Shown piece by piece: positions 7,122-12,391 of a DNA stretch of 12,391 bases. The stretch is from an uncultured Blautia sp. GTDB taxonomy: Bacteria > Bacillota > Clostridia > Lachnospirales > Lachnospiraceae. Within the stretch, counting starts at the first letter, position 1. Each line of letters starts with the position of its first letter. The notes below the pieces were generated by a model. The model was not told the DNA's origin and made no database searches. It saw only the letters and a program-made list of their open reading frames with translations. A program made the translations under genes and the position numbers. The stretch lies in the NCBI GenBank assembly GCA_900541345.1, contig UQJE01000073.1, positions 1 through 12,391 on the forward strand, given 5' to 3'.

Positions 7122-7622
7122 TTACTGTACCGCTGGTGCACCCGCGCCCTCTGCCGCCGGAGCAGCTGCTCCATCTGCTGTCTGTTCAGCGCCTGTCTGT
7201 GCGCCTGTGTCCGCTGCTGCAGCCGTTACATAATCACCGGATGCATAACATACTGTTCCGTTATAATCTACTCGAATCCATCCGTTTTCACATACACCGG
7301 TACTGTTTAACTGCACGCCCGGCTCCACACTTCCAACCAGTTCTGCCTCTGCACTGCAGTCTGCACGAAGATTGACTGCTGCAGTAGTCTGATATGTTCC
7401 GTTTTTCACTTCTACTTTTGTTCCTCCCGGTGTCTGTTCAATCACAGGCGCCGGTGTCGGAGTTGCCTCCGGCGTTGGTGTTACCTCCGGTGTTGGAGTA
7501 GGCTCCGGTGTCGGGGTTGCCTTTATTACAGTTACAACTGCATCTGTCCCTTCTGTAAAGCCACATCCCGGAATACAGAAAATGATTCCGAGAAGCATCA
7601 CGAGAAGTCCTGCTTTTTTCAT
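7122..7622 (-). CDS. Lipoprotein with Thr-Pro repeat stalk and bacterial SH3 (SH3b) domain
   Basis: This is a predicted membrane-anchored extracellular protein of 166 residues. MKKAGLLVMLLGIIFCIPGC is a lipoprotein signal with Cys 20; Pro at the -2 position is unusual for a lipobox. Residues 36-59 are four TPTPEx-type units, a rigid wall-spanning stalk. Residues about 79-133 form one SH3b domain (AAVNLRAD...LVGSVEPG...ENGWIRVDYNGTVCYASGDYV), a fold often used to bind peptidoglycan. An Ala/Gly-rich tail ends the protein. There is no catalytic domain, so a binding or structural role at the cell wall is inferred. The frame is open for 36 codons upstream to 7730, but GGAGG 7 bases before ATG 7622 and the signal peptide fix the start. 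It lies 137 bases after hydG and probably has its own promoter. Confidence 0.88.
   Translation of the reverse strand: MKKAGLLVMLLGIIFCIPGCGFTEGTDAVVTVIKATPTPEPTPTPEVTPTPEATPTPAPVIEQTPGGTKVEVKNGTYQTTAAVNLRADCSAEAELVGSVEPGVQLNSTGVCENGWIRVDYNGTVCYASGDYVTAAAADTGAQTGAEQTADGAAAPAAEGAGAPAVQ
7446..7517 (-). repeat. Four imperfect 18-bp tandem units coding the TPTPE stalk
   Basis: Four 18-base units in a row encode TPTPEP, TPTPEV, TPTPEA and TPTPAP (residues 36-59 of the lipoprotein). The units differ mainly at the last codon and at third positions. Copy number could change by slippage or recombination, altering the stalk length. Confidence 0.8.
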
Positions 7623-7629
7623 TTTGGTT

Positions 7630-7634
7630 CCTCC
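7630..7634 (-). promoter_or_regulatory. Ribosome binding site fixing the SH3b lipoprotein start
   Basis: GGAGG within AAAGGAGGAA on the minus strand is 7 bases before ATG 7622. The longer in-frame ATG at 7730 has no such site. Confidence 0.85.
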
Positions 7635-7721
7635 TTTAAAACATACTGTCTGATTCCGGAACGCTTCTGCATCCCTGCTGCGAACAAAACGATATGTATT
7701 TTTCTCTCTCGTCTCTTCAAC

Positions 7722-7750
7722 AATATACATGATTCTTACAAATTATGCAA
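7722..7750 (-). promoter_or_regulatory. Possible promoter of the SH3b lipoprotein gene
   Basis: TTGCAT (7745-7750), a 17-base spacer and TATATT (7722-7727) lie in the gap after hydG. RNA starting near 7715 would have a leader of about 93 bases in which I recognise no riboswitch. Read-through from hydG is an alternative. Confidence 0.45.
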
Positions 7751-7759
7751 GCCATAATA

Positions 7760-9178
7760 TTAAAACCGGAAATCTCTTTTCCCATTTTCTATCTCTTTAA
7801 GATTTCGAATGCAGATTTCCCTTGTCTTGTCCCGCTCAATATTGGCAAGCTCTTTTTCAATCAGTTTTATGCCTCTTTCCTTTGTTTCCGCGGAAGCATA
7901 ATCCTCCAAATACTCTTTTAACGTCATCAATGCATTGGGGTGGCAGCAGTTTGCAATCTGTCCTGCTTTTACAAGAGACATAAAGCGATCTCCTGTCCTT
8001 CCTTCTCTGTAACAGGCTGTACAGAAGCTCGGAATATAACCCAGCTTCAAAAGCCAGTTTACTACCTCATCAAGGGTTCTTCTGTCACTTACATCGAACT
8101 GGGAAGAATTTTCTTCTTCCGTTTCTTCCTCCGCATATCCGCCCACAGAAGTACGGGAACCACCGCTTATCTGAGAAACACCAAGATCAAGTACCTTTTC
8201 TCTGCAGGACACAGATTCTCTTGTGGAAATAATCATTCCTGTATACGGAACCGCAATACGGATAACGGCCACAATCTTCTGGAAAATCTCATCTGGAACA
8301 GCATTGGAAAAATCAGCCGTATCAATATCATCTGCCGGACAGATTCTTGGAACACTTATAGTATGAGGACCAACTCCAAATCTTGCCTCAAGATGCTCTG
8401 CGTGCATTAGAAGCCCTACAAAATCATACCGATATGTTTCAAGTCCAAAAAGAACGCCGCAGCCTACATCATCAATTCCACCTTCCATTGCACGATCCAT
8501 CGCCTCTGTGTGATAAGCGTAATCACTTTTGGGACCCGTTGGATGAAGTGCTTCATAACTTTCCTTATTGTATGTTTCCTGAAATAAAATATAAGTACCG
8601 ATTCCCGCTTCCTTTAATTTTCTGTAATTCTCCACAGAAGTTGCAGCAATATTTACATTCACACGACGAATGGCTCCGTTTTTGTGCTTAATCCCATAAA
8701 TGGTTTTGATACTTTCCAGAACATATTCAATAGGATTGTTTTGGGGATCCTCTCCTGTCTCAAGGGCAAGCCGCTTATGCCCCATATCCTGAAGCGCGAT
8801 TACCTCGCGGCGGATTTCTTCCTGTGTTAATTTTTTTCTGCGGATATGTTTATTTTTCGCATGATACGGGCAGTATACACAGCCGTTGATACAATAATTG
8901 GAAAGATAAAGTGGTGCAAACATCACAATGCGGTTTCCGTAAAATTTCTTTTTGATTTCCTTTGCTGCCGCATACATTTTTTCCACAAGTTCCGGATCCT
9001 CACATGCAAGAAGAAGCGCCGCCTCCCTGTGGGTAAGCCCCTTACAGTCTCGAGCCCGCTCAATCAATGCTTCCACTGCCTCTTTATTATTTTTATTTTC
9101 TTCTGCCCAGGCAATGGTATCAAGAATCTCCTGATGGTTTATAAACTCCTCTGCTTTTGCCGAATGTACATTATACAT
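7760..9178 (-). CDS. hydG: [FeFe]-hydrogenase maturase HydG, radical SAM tyrosine lyase
   Basis: HydG cleaves tyrosine with a 5'-deoxyadenosyl radical to give p-cresol and dehydroglycine. From the latter it makes CO and cyanide for the Fe(CO)2(CN) unit of the hydrogenase H-cluster, carried on a cysteine. The radical-SAM cluster ligands are Cys 96, 100 and 103 (CINGCVYC). The auxiliary cluster ligands are Cys 386 and 389 (CTAC) and Cys 412 (second Cys of NCCHPNAL). Both the spacing and the numbers agree with what I recall for Clostridium acetobutylicum HydG, which supports a 472-residue protein. An ATG at 9202 overlaps the stop of the gene before it but lacks a ribosome binding site; ATG 9178 has AAGGAAG 8 bases upstream and the usual MYNV start. 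It is probably co-transcribed with the XdhC-like gene 20 bases upstream. HydE, HydF and a hydrogenase are not in the window. ThiH is the nearest alternative, excluded by the C-terminal CX2CX22C. Confidence 0.96.
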   Translation of the reverse strand: MYNVHSAKAEEFINHQEILDTIAWAEENKNNKEAVEALIERARDCKGLTHREAALLLACEDPELVEKMYAAAKEIKKKFYGNRIVMFAPLYLSNYCINGCVYCPYHAKNKHIRRKKLTQEEIRREVIALQDMGHKRLALETGEDPQNNPIEYVLESIKTIYGIKHKNGAIRRVNVNIAATSVENYRKLKEAGIGTYILFQETYNKESYEALHPTGPKSDYAYHTEAMDRAMEGGIDDVGCGVLFGLETYRYDFVGLLMHAEHLEARFGVGPHTISVPRICPADDIDTADFSNAVPDEIFQKIVAVIRIAVPYTGMIISTRESVSCREKVLDLGVSQISGGSRTSVGGYAEEETEEENSSQFDVSDRRTLDEVVNWLLKLGYIPSFCTACYREGRTGDRFMSLVKAGQIANCCHPNALMTLKEYLEDYASAETKERGIKLIEKELANIERDKTREICIRNLKEIENGKRDFRF

Positions 9179-9186
9179 AATTCCGT

Positions 9187-9194
9187 CTTCCTTT
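9187..9194 (-). promoter_or_regulatory. Ribosome binding site fixing the hydG start
   Basis: AAAGGAAG on the minus strand lies 8 bases before ATG 9178. It favours that start over ATG 9202, whose upstream bases are AT-rich with no close site. Confidence 0.7.
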
Positions 9195-9198
9195 CCTG

Positions 9199-10194
9199 TC
9201 ATAAATTTTCAAATAAAACTTCCACATTTCCGCCGCATATCATACCCAGATTTTCAAGGTCTGCGCTCTCCTTCTGTGAAAGGTTATATGCTATCGTTTC
9301 CGGTTTTTCCCTCTTTGTTTCATTTCTTTTTTCTGCGTGGCGAAGAGCCTGAAATTCCACGCTTCCCCCGCCAATGGTTCCATATGCATTTCCTTCTCTG
9401 TCAAGAAACATTTTACTGCCCACTCCTCTTGGAGATGAGCCGCTTTTTCTAACTATCGTAAGCATTGTGCCGTGCTGCCCTTCTGACACTTCCTTTTCTA
9501 TCTTTTCGTCATTAAAAGCTCTTTTAAACCGGTTTTTTATCTGCACAATTTCCGCCATAATACTCACTGCGATTTCCTCAGGCGTCTCACCCCCGATGGG
9601 TAAACCAATTGGTGCATGAATGGAATTCAACACTTTTTCTTCAAAGCCCTCTAAAAGAAGCATTTCTTTTGTAAGTTTTACCTTTGTTCTGCTTCCAATC
9701 ATACCAAAATACGTGTAAGGACGCTTTAAAATCTGCCGTGCGCAGAGGGTGTCGCCCTGATGCCCTCTTGTGACTACCACATAATAAGCATTTTCATAAA
9801 CCGGTATCTTTTCTCCAAACTCATCAAAGCTTCCCAAAATACGCTCGTCGGCATCAGGAAATCTCTCTTTCGTAAGAAATTCTTCCCTGTCGTCCATGAC
9901 GGTTACATGAAATCCCAGCATTTTCGCCATGTGTGCCACAGGACAGGAAACATGTCCGCCCCCCAGAATTACAAGATGTGGATTCTTTTCCAGAATTTCC
10001 ACAAAAATACGACCTTTCTCTGTGTCAAGAATTTTTGTTTCTTCTATTTTTTCTATTTCTTTCAGGTATGGATACCAGAAATCACCTGCTCTGTGGTGTT
10101 CCGTCATGAACTCTCCTTTATAAATTCCATCTAAAAATATAGCTCGTTTTACCCTGCCCTGTTTATTAAGCAGTTCATAAAGTTCCCTGTACAT
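9199..10194 (-). CDS. XdhC/CoxI-family protein with reversed domain order
   Basis: XdhC/CoxI proteins bind molybdenum cofactor or help insert and sulfurate it in molybdenum hydroxylases. The usual order is an N-terminal CoxI domain followed by a C-terminal Rossmann domain. Here the Rossmann domain is first (residues 73 to about 215: HLVILGGGHVS, VMDDREEF, ERFPDAD, TRGHQGD, MIGSR, GLPIGGETPEEIAVSI). The CoxI domain is last (about 238-331: GSSPRGVGSKM, GTIGGGSVE, LGMICGGNVEV). Residues 1-72 end in a GRIFVEIL stretch like the end of a CoxI domain, so they may be the remnant of one. GGAGG 6 bases before the ATG supports the start. It is the first gene of a pair with hydG. No Mo hydroxylase is nearby, so the partner is unknown. 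Family call is firm, exact role open. Confidence 0.9.
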   Translation of the reverse strand: MYRELYELLNKQGRVKRAIFLDGIYKGEFMTEHHRAGDFWYPYLKEIEKIEETKILDTEKGRIFVEILEKNPHLVILGGGHVSCPVAHMAKMLGFHVTVMDDREEFLTKERFPDADERILGSFDEFGEKIPVYENAYYVVVTRGHQGDTLCARQILKRPYTYFGMIGSRTKVKLTKEMLLLEGFEEKVLNSIHAPIGLPIGGETPEEIAVSIMAEIVQIKNRFKRAFNDEKIEKEVSEGQHGTMLTIVRKSGSSPRGVGSKMFLDREGNAYGTIGGGSVEFQALRHAEKRNETKREKPETIAYNLSQKESADLENLGMICGGNVEVLFENL

Positions 10195-10217
10195 ACAACC
10201 CCTCCGTTTCTTTCTTT

Positions 10218-10246
10218 AGAATACCAAGATTTTTAGAAAATTTCAA
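10218..10246 (-). promoter_or_regulatory. Sigma-A promoter of the xdhC-like-hydG operon
   Basis: TTGAAA (10241-10246), a 17-base spacer and TATTCT (10218-10223) on the minus strand, with TGg before the -10 box (extended -10). The RNA would start near 10211, only about 17 bases before the ATG. Confidence 0.7.
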
Positions 10247-10253
10247 CAAAACA

Positions 10254-10282
10254 TTGAGGTTTTTCTTTGCTTATATTATAAT
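10254..10282 (+). promoter_or_regulatory. Sigma-A promoter of the cysteine desulfidase gene
   Basis: TTGAGG (10254-10259), a 17-base spacer and a perfect TATAAT (10277-10282). The expected start is near 10289, about 25 bases before ATG 10314. Its -35 box is 7 bases from the -35 box of the opposing xdhC-like promoter, so the two transcripts are likely to influence each other. Confidence 0.75.
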
Positions 10283-10313
10283 GTTTGTATTATTTGACAC
10301 GAAGGAGAAGATT

Positions 10314-11606
10314 ATGAATTCTGCACTTTATGAGAATTATTTAAGTATACTGAAACACGAGTTGGTTCCGGCTCTTGGCTGTACCGAACCAATCGCCATT
10401 GCCTATGCCTCTGCAAAAGCTGTTCAGGCATTGGGCGAATTTCCCCAGTCCATTGAAATGCACTGCAGTGGAAACATCATCAAAAACGTAAAAGGAGTAA
10501 CTGTACCGAATTCTGGCGGAATGAAGGGAATTGATGTAGCAGCTATTCTCGGTGCTGTAGGAGGAAATCCAGACCAGGCGCTTGAAGTTTTAAAAAATGT
10601 AACCCAAAAAGATATTGACCGCACAAAAGAACTTCTGGATCAAAAAATCTGCTCCTGTTCTCTGGAGGAAAACGTTGCAAATCTTTATATCCGTGCCCGG
10701 GTATTAAAGGGAGAGCATTTCGCAGAAGTTACAATTGTAAATCATCATACCAATATCACCAAAATTGAAAAAGACGGAAACATTCTTCTGGAAAATCCGG
10801 TAAAGGAAGAAGAAGCATCTCCTGAAATTGATAAATCCAAACTTACCGTAAAGGATATTCTTGATTTTGCAGACCAGGTAAAAATTTCCGATGTGGAAGA
10901 AGTTCTGGAACGTCAGATACAAATGAACTCTGCCATCTCCCAGGAAGGTCTTGATAATAATTACGGTGCTCAGATTGGAAAAACTTTGATGCACACGTGG
11001 GGAAAAGGTGTCATTACCCGTGCCTGCGCCAGAGCCGCTGCAGGAAGCGACGCACGTATGGGTGGCTGTTCCATGCCGGTTGTCATAAACTCCGGAAGCG
11101 GAAACCAGGGAATTACTGTTTCTCTCCCGCTTATTGTCTATGCGGAGGAATGGGATATTTCCAGACCCAAACTTTACCGCTCTCTTGTGGTCAGCAATTT
11201 AATTGCGATTCACCAGAAGTATTACATAGGAAGCCTGTCCGCATACTGCGGTGCAGTAAGCGCTGCCTGCGGTGCAGGAGCCGGCATTACCTATATGTAC
11301 GGCGGTAATTACGAGCAGGTATCTTTGACTATTATCAATACGCTCGGAAATGTGGGCGGAATTGTATGTGACGGAGCAAAGCCTTCCTGTGCTGCCAAAA
11401 TCGCTTCATCTGTAGATGCTGCCCTCATGGCTTTTCATTTAAGTATACAAAATAAAAGCTTCCTTCCCGGAGAAGGAATTATAAAAGGAGATGTAGAAGA
11501 AACTATCAAAAGTATGGGATATATCGGCCGTGTAGGAATGCGTGAGACAGATACAGAAATTTTAAATATTATGATAGACAAAGCAGATGTAAACAGGGAG
11601 TGCTAG
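10314..11606 (+). CDS. L-cysteine desulfidase / L-serine dehydratase alpha-family protein (CyuA/UPF0597)
   Basis: Members of this family carry an oxygen-sensitive [4Fe-4S] cluster and break down cysteine to pyruvate, ammonia and sulfide, or related amino acids. Examples are archaeal L-cysteine desulfidase and E. coli CyuA (YhaM). The 430-residue protein has the family's LGCTEP motif with Cys 23, NSGGMKG, a mid-section GSGNQGITVSLP, and Cys 312, 319, 352 and 359. The 312-352-359 spacing (40 and 7) equals that of the cluster cysteines I recall from the Methanocaldococcus enzyme. The start has GAAGGAG 6 bases upstream; the open frame from 10254 begins on the promoter and is not used. It is divergent from the xdhC-like-hydG pair. 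Cysteine is the favoured substrate over serine because it is a single-chain protein of this subgroup, but this is not proven. No strong terminator follows. Confidence 0.88.
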   Translation: MNSALYENYLSILKHELVPALGCTEPIAIAYASAKAVQALGEFPQSIEMHCSGNIIKNVKGVTVPNSGGMKGIDVAAILGAVGGNPDQALEVLKNVTQKDIDRTKELLDQKICSCSLEENVANLYIRARVLKGEHFAEVTIVNHHTNITKIEKDGNILLENPVKEEEASPEIDKSKLTVKDILDFADQVKISDVEEVLERQIQMNSAISQEGLDNNYGAQIGKTLMHTWGKGVITRACARAAAGSDARMGGCSMPVVINSGSGNQGITVSLPLIVYAEEWDISRPKLYRSLVVSNLIAIHQKYYIGSLSAYCGAVSAACGAGAGITYMYGGNYEQVSLTIINTLGNVGGIVCDGAKPSCAAKIASSVDAALMAFHLSIQNKSFLPGEGIIKGDVEETIKSMGYIGRVGMRETDTEILNIMIDKADVNREC

Positions 11607-11694
11607 AAAATATCGTAAATAAAACAAAATATATTTTTACGGCTTTTCGCTGTATTCATATATAAAATAAAGATTATAAAAGGAGGAACTCATT

Positions 11695-12138
11695 ATGGCA
11701 TTCGGTATGAAAAATATTTTACAGGGCGGGCTCTCTGCTAATTACAGTGAAGCTCCTCTCGAAGAACTGGAAAAAGAATATGGTATGTATCTGATGGACA
11801 ACGAAAAAATCACAATGGGCTTTAAACTTGTAAGAGATTCGCTCATCTTCACTGATAAGCGCATTATTTTTACAGATAAGCAAGGGGCTACCGGTACAAA
11901 AATGAGCGTTGAATCCATTAATCTTAATTCTATTATTGATGTTAAAATGGAAACTTCCGGATTCGGATTTGATGATAGCGAAATTACATTTACCTATATA
12001 ACTTCCCCTTATTTTAAAAGCAATAATGTAACCTGTGCATCTCATAAACTGGAATTCCCAAAAAAGTTTAATGTTCAGCCATTATACAAACTTCTTCTGG
12101 AACTTGCCTATGAAAATCATGAACGTTTAAACGGATAA
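11695..12138 (+). CDS. Bacterial PH-domain protein (bPH_1/DUF1696 type)
   Basis: This is a 147-residue soluble protein with no signal peptide or membrane segment. Residues about 25-140 fit the bacterial pleckstrin-homology-like domain. The markers are the GFKLVRDSLIFTDKRIIFTDKQG signature, the SINLNSIIDVKMETSGFGFDDSEI segment and a C-terminal helix. Related proteins such as YvbH-like proteins are cytosolic oligomers of unknown function; I assign none here. GGAGG 8 bases before the ATG makes the start firm. The 88-base gap from the desulfidase gene holds only a weak promoter-like pair (TTTACG 11636-11641, TATATA 11659-11664), so it may be co-transcribed or have its own weak promoter. Confidence 0.85.
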   Translation: MAFGMKNILQGGLSANYSEAPLEELEKEYGMYLMDNEKITMGFKLVRDSLIFTDKRIIFTDKQGATGTKMSVESINLNSIIDVKMETSGFGFDDSEITFTYITSPYFKSNNVTCASHKLEFPKKFNVQPLYKLLLELAYENHERLNG

Positions 12139-12197
12139 TTTAATCAACTCCTGCTTTAAACGAGAAAGTGAAACTTTTACTGCAAATAATGTTATGA

Positions 12198-12237
12198 AAG
12201 GCCTTCTATGATAAAATAAATTATCATAGAAGACCTT
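12198..12237. terminator. Long hairpin between the PH-domain gene and the ABC ATPase gene
   Basis: Arms 12198-12214 and 12221-12237 enclose a 6-base loop. There are 12 perfect pairs (CTTCTATGATAA with its complement) plus AAGG/CCTT outside one odd pair. That odd pair is C-A in plus-strand RNA but U-G in minus-strand RNA, so the stem is continuous only for leftward transcription. The T runs after it are short on both strands, so termination strength is uncertain. It lies 60 bases after the PH gene stop and 42 after the ATPase stop. Confidence 0.6.
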
Positions 12238-12278
12238 ATTTACAGACTTTCCTTCATAGTCTCTTACACAAATTGATT

Positions 12279-12391
12279 TCACAAAATCCTGCGCAAAACT
12301 CCAAGTTCCATTTCGCATACGGTATCGCACAATGTTTCTATATCTACCCGGTTATGGCTGACAAGTAAAATGGTGCGCTGTTCATTTTTTA
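12279..12391 (-). CDS. ABC transporter ATP-binding protein, C-terminal fragment at window edge
   Basis: Only the last 36 codons are in the window, running in from the right edge on the minus strand and ending at TGA 12279-12281. The peptide reads ...RTILLVSHNRVDIETLCDTV and ends EMELGVLRRIL. TILLVSHN is the H-loop (switch) motif of ABC ATPases, with the His that contacts the ATP gamma-phosphate. The following DIETLCDTVCEME stretch is the usual end of the nucleotide-binding domain. A gene ending so soon after the H-loop is typical of a stand-alone ATPase subunit. Substrate and partner permease lie outside the window. It converges with the PH-domain gene. A 67-codon frame over 12127-12330 on the same strand is a shadow in another frame. 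Confidence 0.8.
   Translation of the reverse strand, partial: KNEQRTILLVSHNRVDIETLCDTVCEMELGVLRRIL

Noticed and set aside
7742..7758. ATTATG/CATAAT hairpin just after hydG as a terminator
   Set aside because: The six-pair AT-rich stem has only a short T run after it and overlaps a better -35 box. It may be chance.
8846..9352. A 168-codon open frame on the plus strand over the hydG/xdhC-like junction
   Set aside because: It is antisense to two well-supported genes and rich in Phe and Cys, as expected from reversed coding sequence.
11614..11641. CGTAAA/TTTACG inverted repeat after the desulfidase gene as a terminator
   Set aside because: Only six AT-rich pairs, a 16-base loop and no T run follow it.
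12127..12330. A 67-codon minus-strand frame at the right end
   Set aside because: It crosses the hairpin and is out of frame with the ABC ATPase fragment, which has a clear H-loop motif.
1..12391. CRISPR array, IS element, phage remnant, tRNA or rRNA gene
   Set aside because: No spaced direct repeats, transposase motifs, phage genes or tRNA-like cloverleaf sequences were seen, and nearly all the window is covered by ordinary genes.

Overview
The window is an ordinary-looking stretch of chromosome from a moderately AT-rich, low-GC Gram-positive anaerobe. The most likely source is a clostridium of the Lachnospiraceae type. The evidence is strong GGAGG-type ribosome binding sites, near-consensus sigma-A promoters with 17-bp spacers, an [FeFe]-hydrogenase maturase (HydG), an ECF vitamin transporter subunit, a LuxS, a secreted cyclophilin lipoprotein and a YtqB/MnmM-type methyltransferase. 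I assign no species. I see no tRNA, rRNA, IS element, CRISPR array or phage gene.

Layout, left to right. (1) The 3' part of an RluA-family pseudouridine synthase (+) runs in from the left edge. (2) A leftward operon, coaBC - panT-like ECF S component - coaX - DUF2007 gene (3896 to 887), covers pantothenate uptake and the first three steps from pantothenate to CoA. (3) A divergent mnmM/ytqB-like methyltransferase (+) ends tail-to-tail, overlapping by 4 bases, with a leftward trpS - cyclophilin lipoprotein pair. (4) luxS (+) diverges from trpS. It has its own promoter and ends at a perfect 14-bp hairpin that it shares with a leftward SH3b-domain lipoprotein gene. (5) A leftward pair follows: an XdhC/CoxI-family protein with its two domains in reversed order, then hydG. 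(6) A rightward gene of the L-cysteine desulfidase/serine dehydratase alpha family (CyuA/UPF0597) diverges from the xdhC-like gene. (7) A small bacterial PH-domain protein gene (+) follows. (8) The last 36 codons of a leftward ABC-transporter ATPase gene enter from the right edge, with a hairpin beyond its stop.

Several genes have longer in-frame reading frames than they use. Ribosome binding sites and promoters place the true starts of coaBC (3896), trpS (6434), luxS (6570), the SH3b lipoprotein (7622), hydG (9178) and the desulfidase (10314) inside them. Three divergent intergenic regions (coaBC/mnmM, trpS/luxS, xdhC-like/desulfidase) each hold a back-to-back promoter pair that can be read by eye.

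Functionally this is mostly housekeeping: CoA synthesis, tRNA charging and modification, methyl-cycle recycling and protein folding. The part most worth a second look is the xdhC-like-hydG pair opposite a cysteine desulfidase. It couples an unusual domain order to hydrogenase cofactor assembly and cysteine turnover, but no hydrogenase, hydE, hydF or molybdenum hydroxylase lies in the window. I found no clear evidence of a wholly new system.
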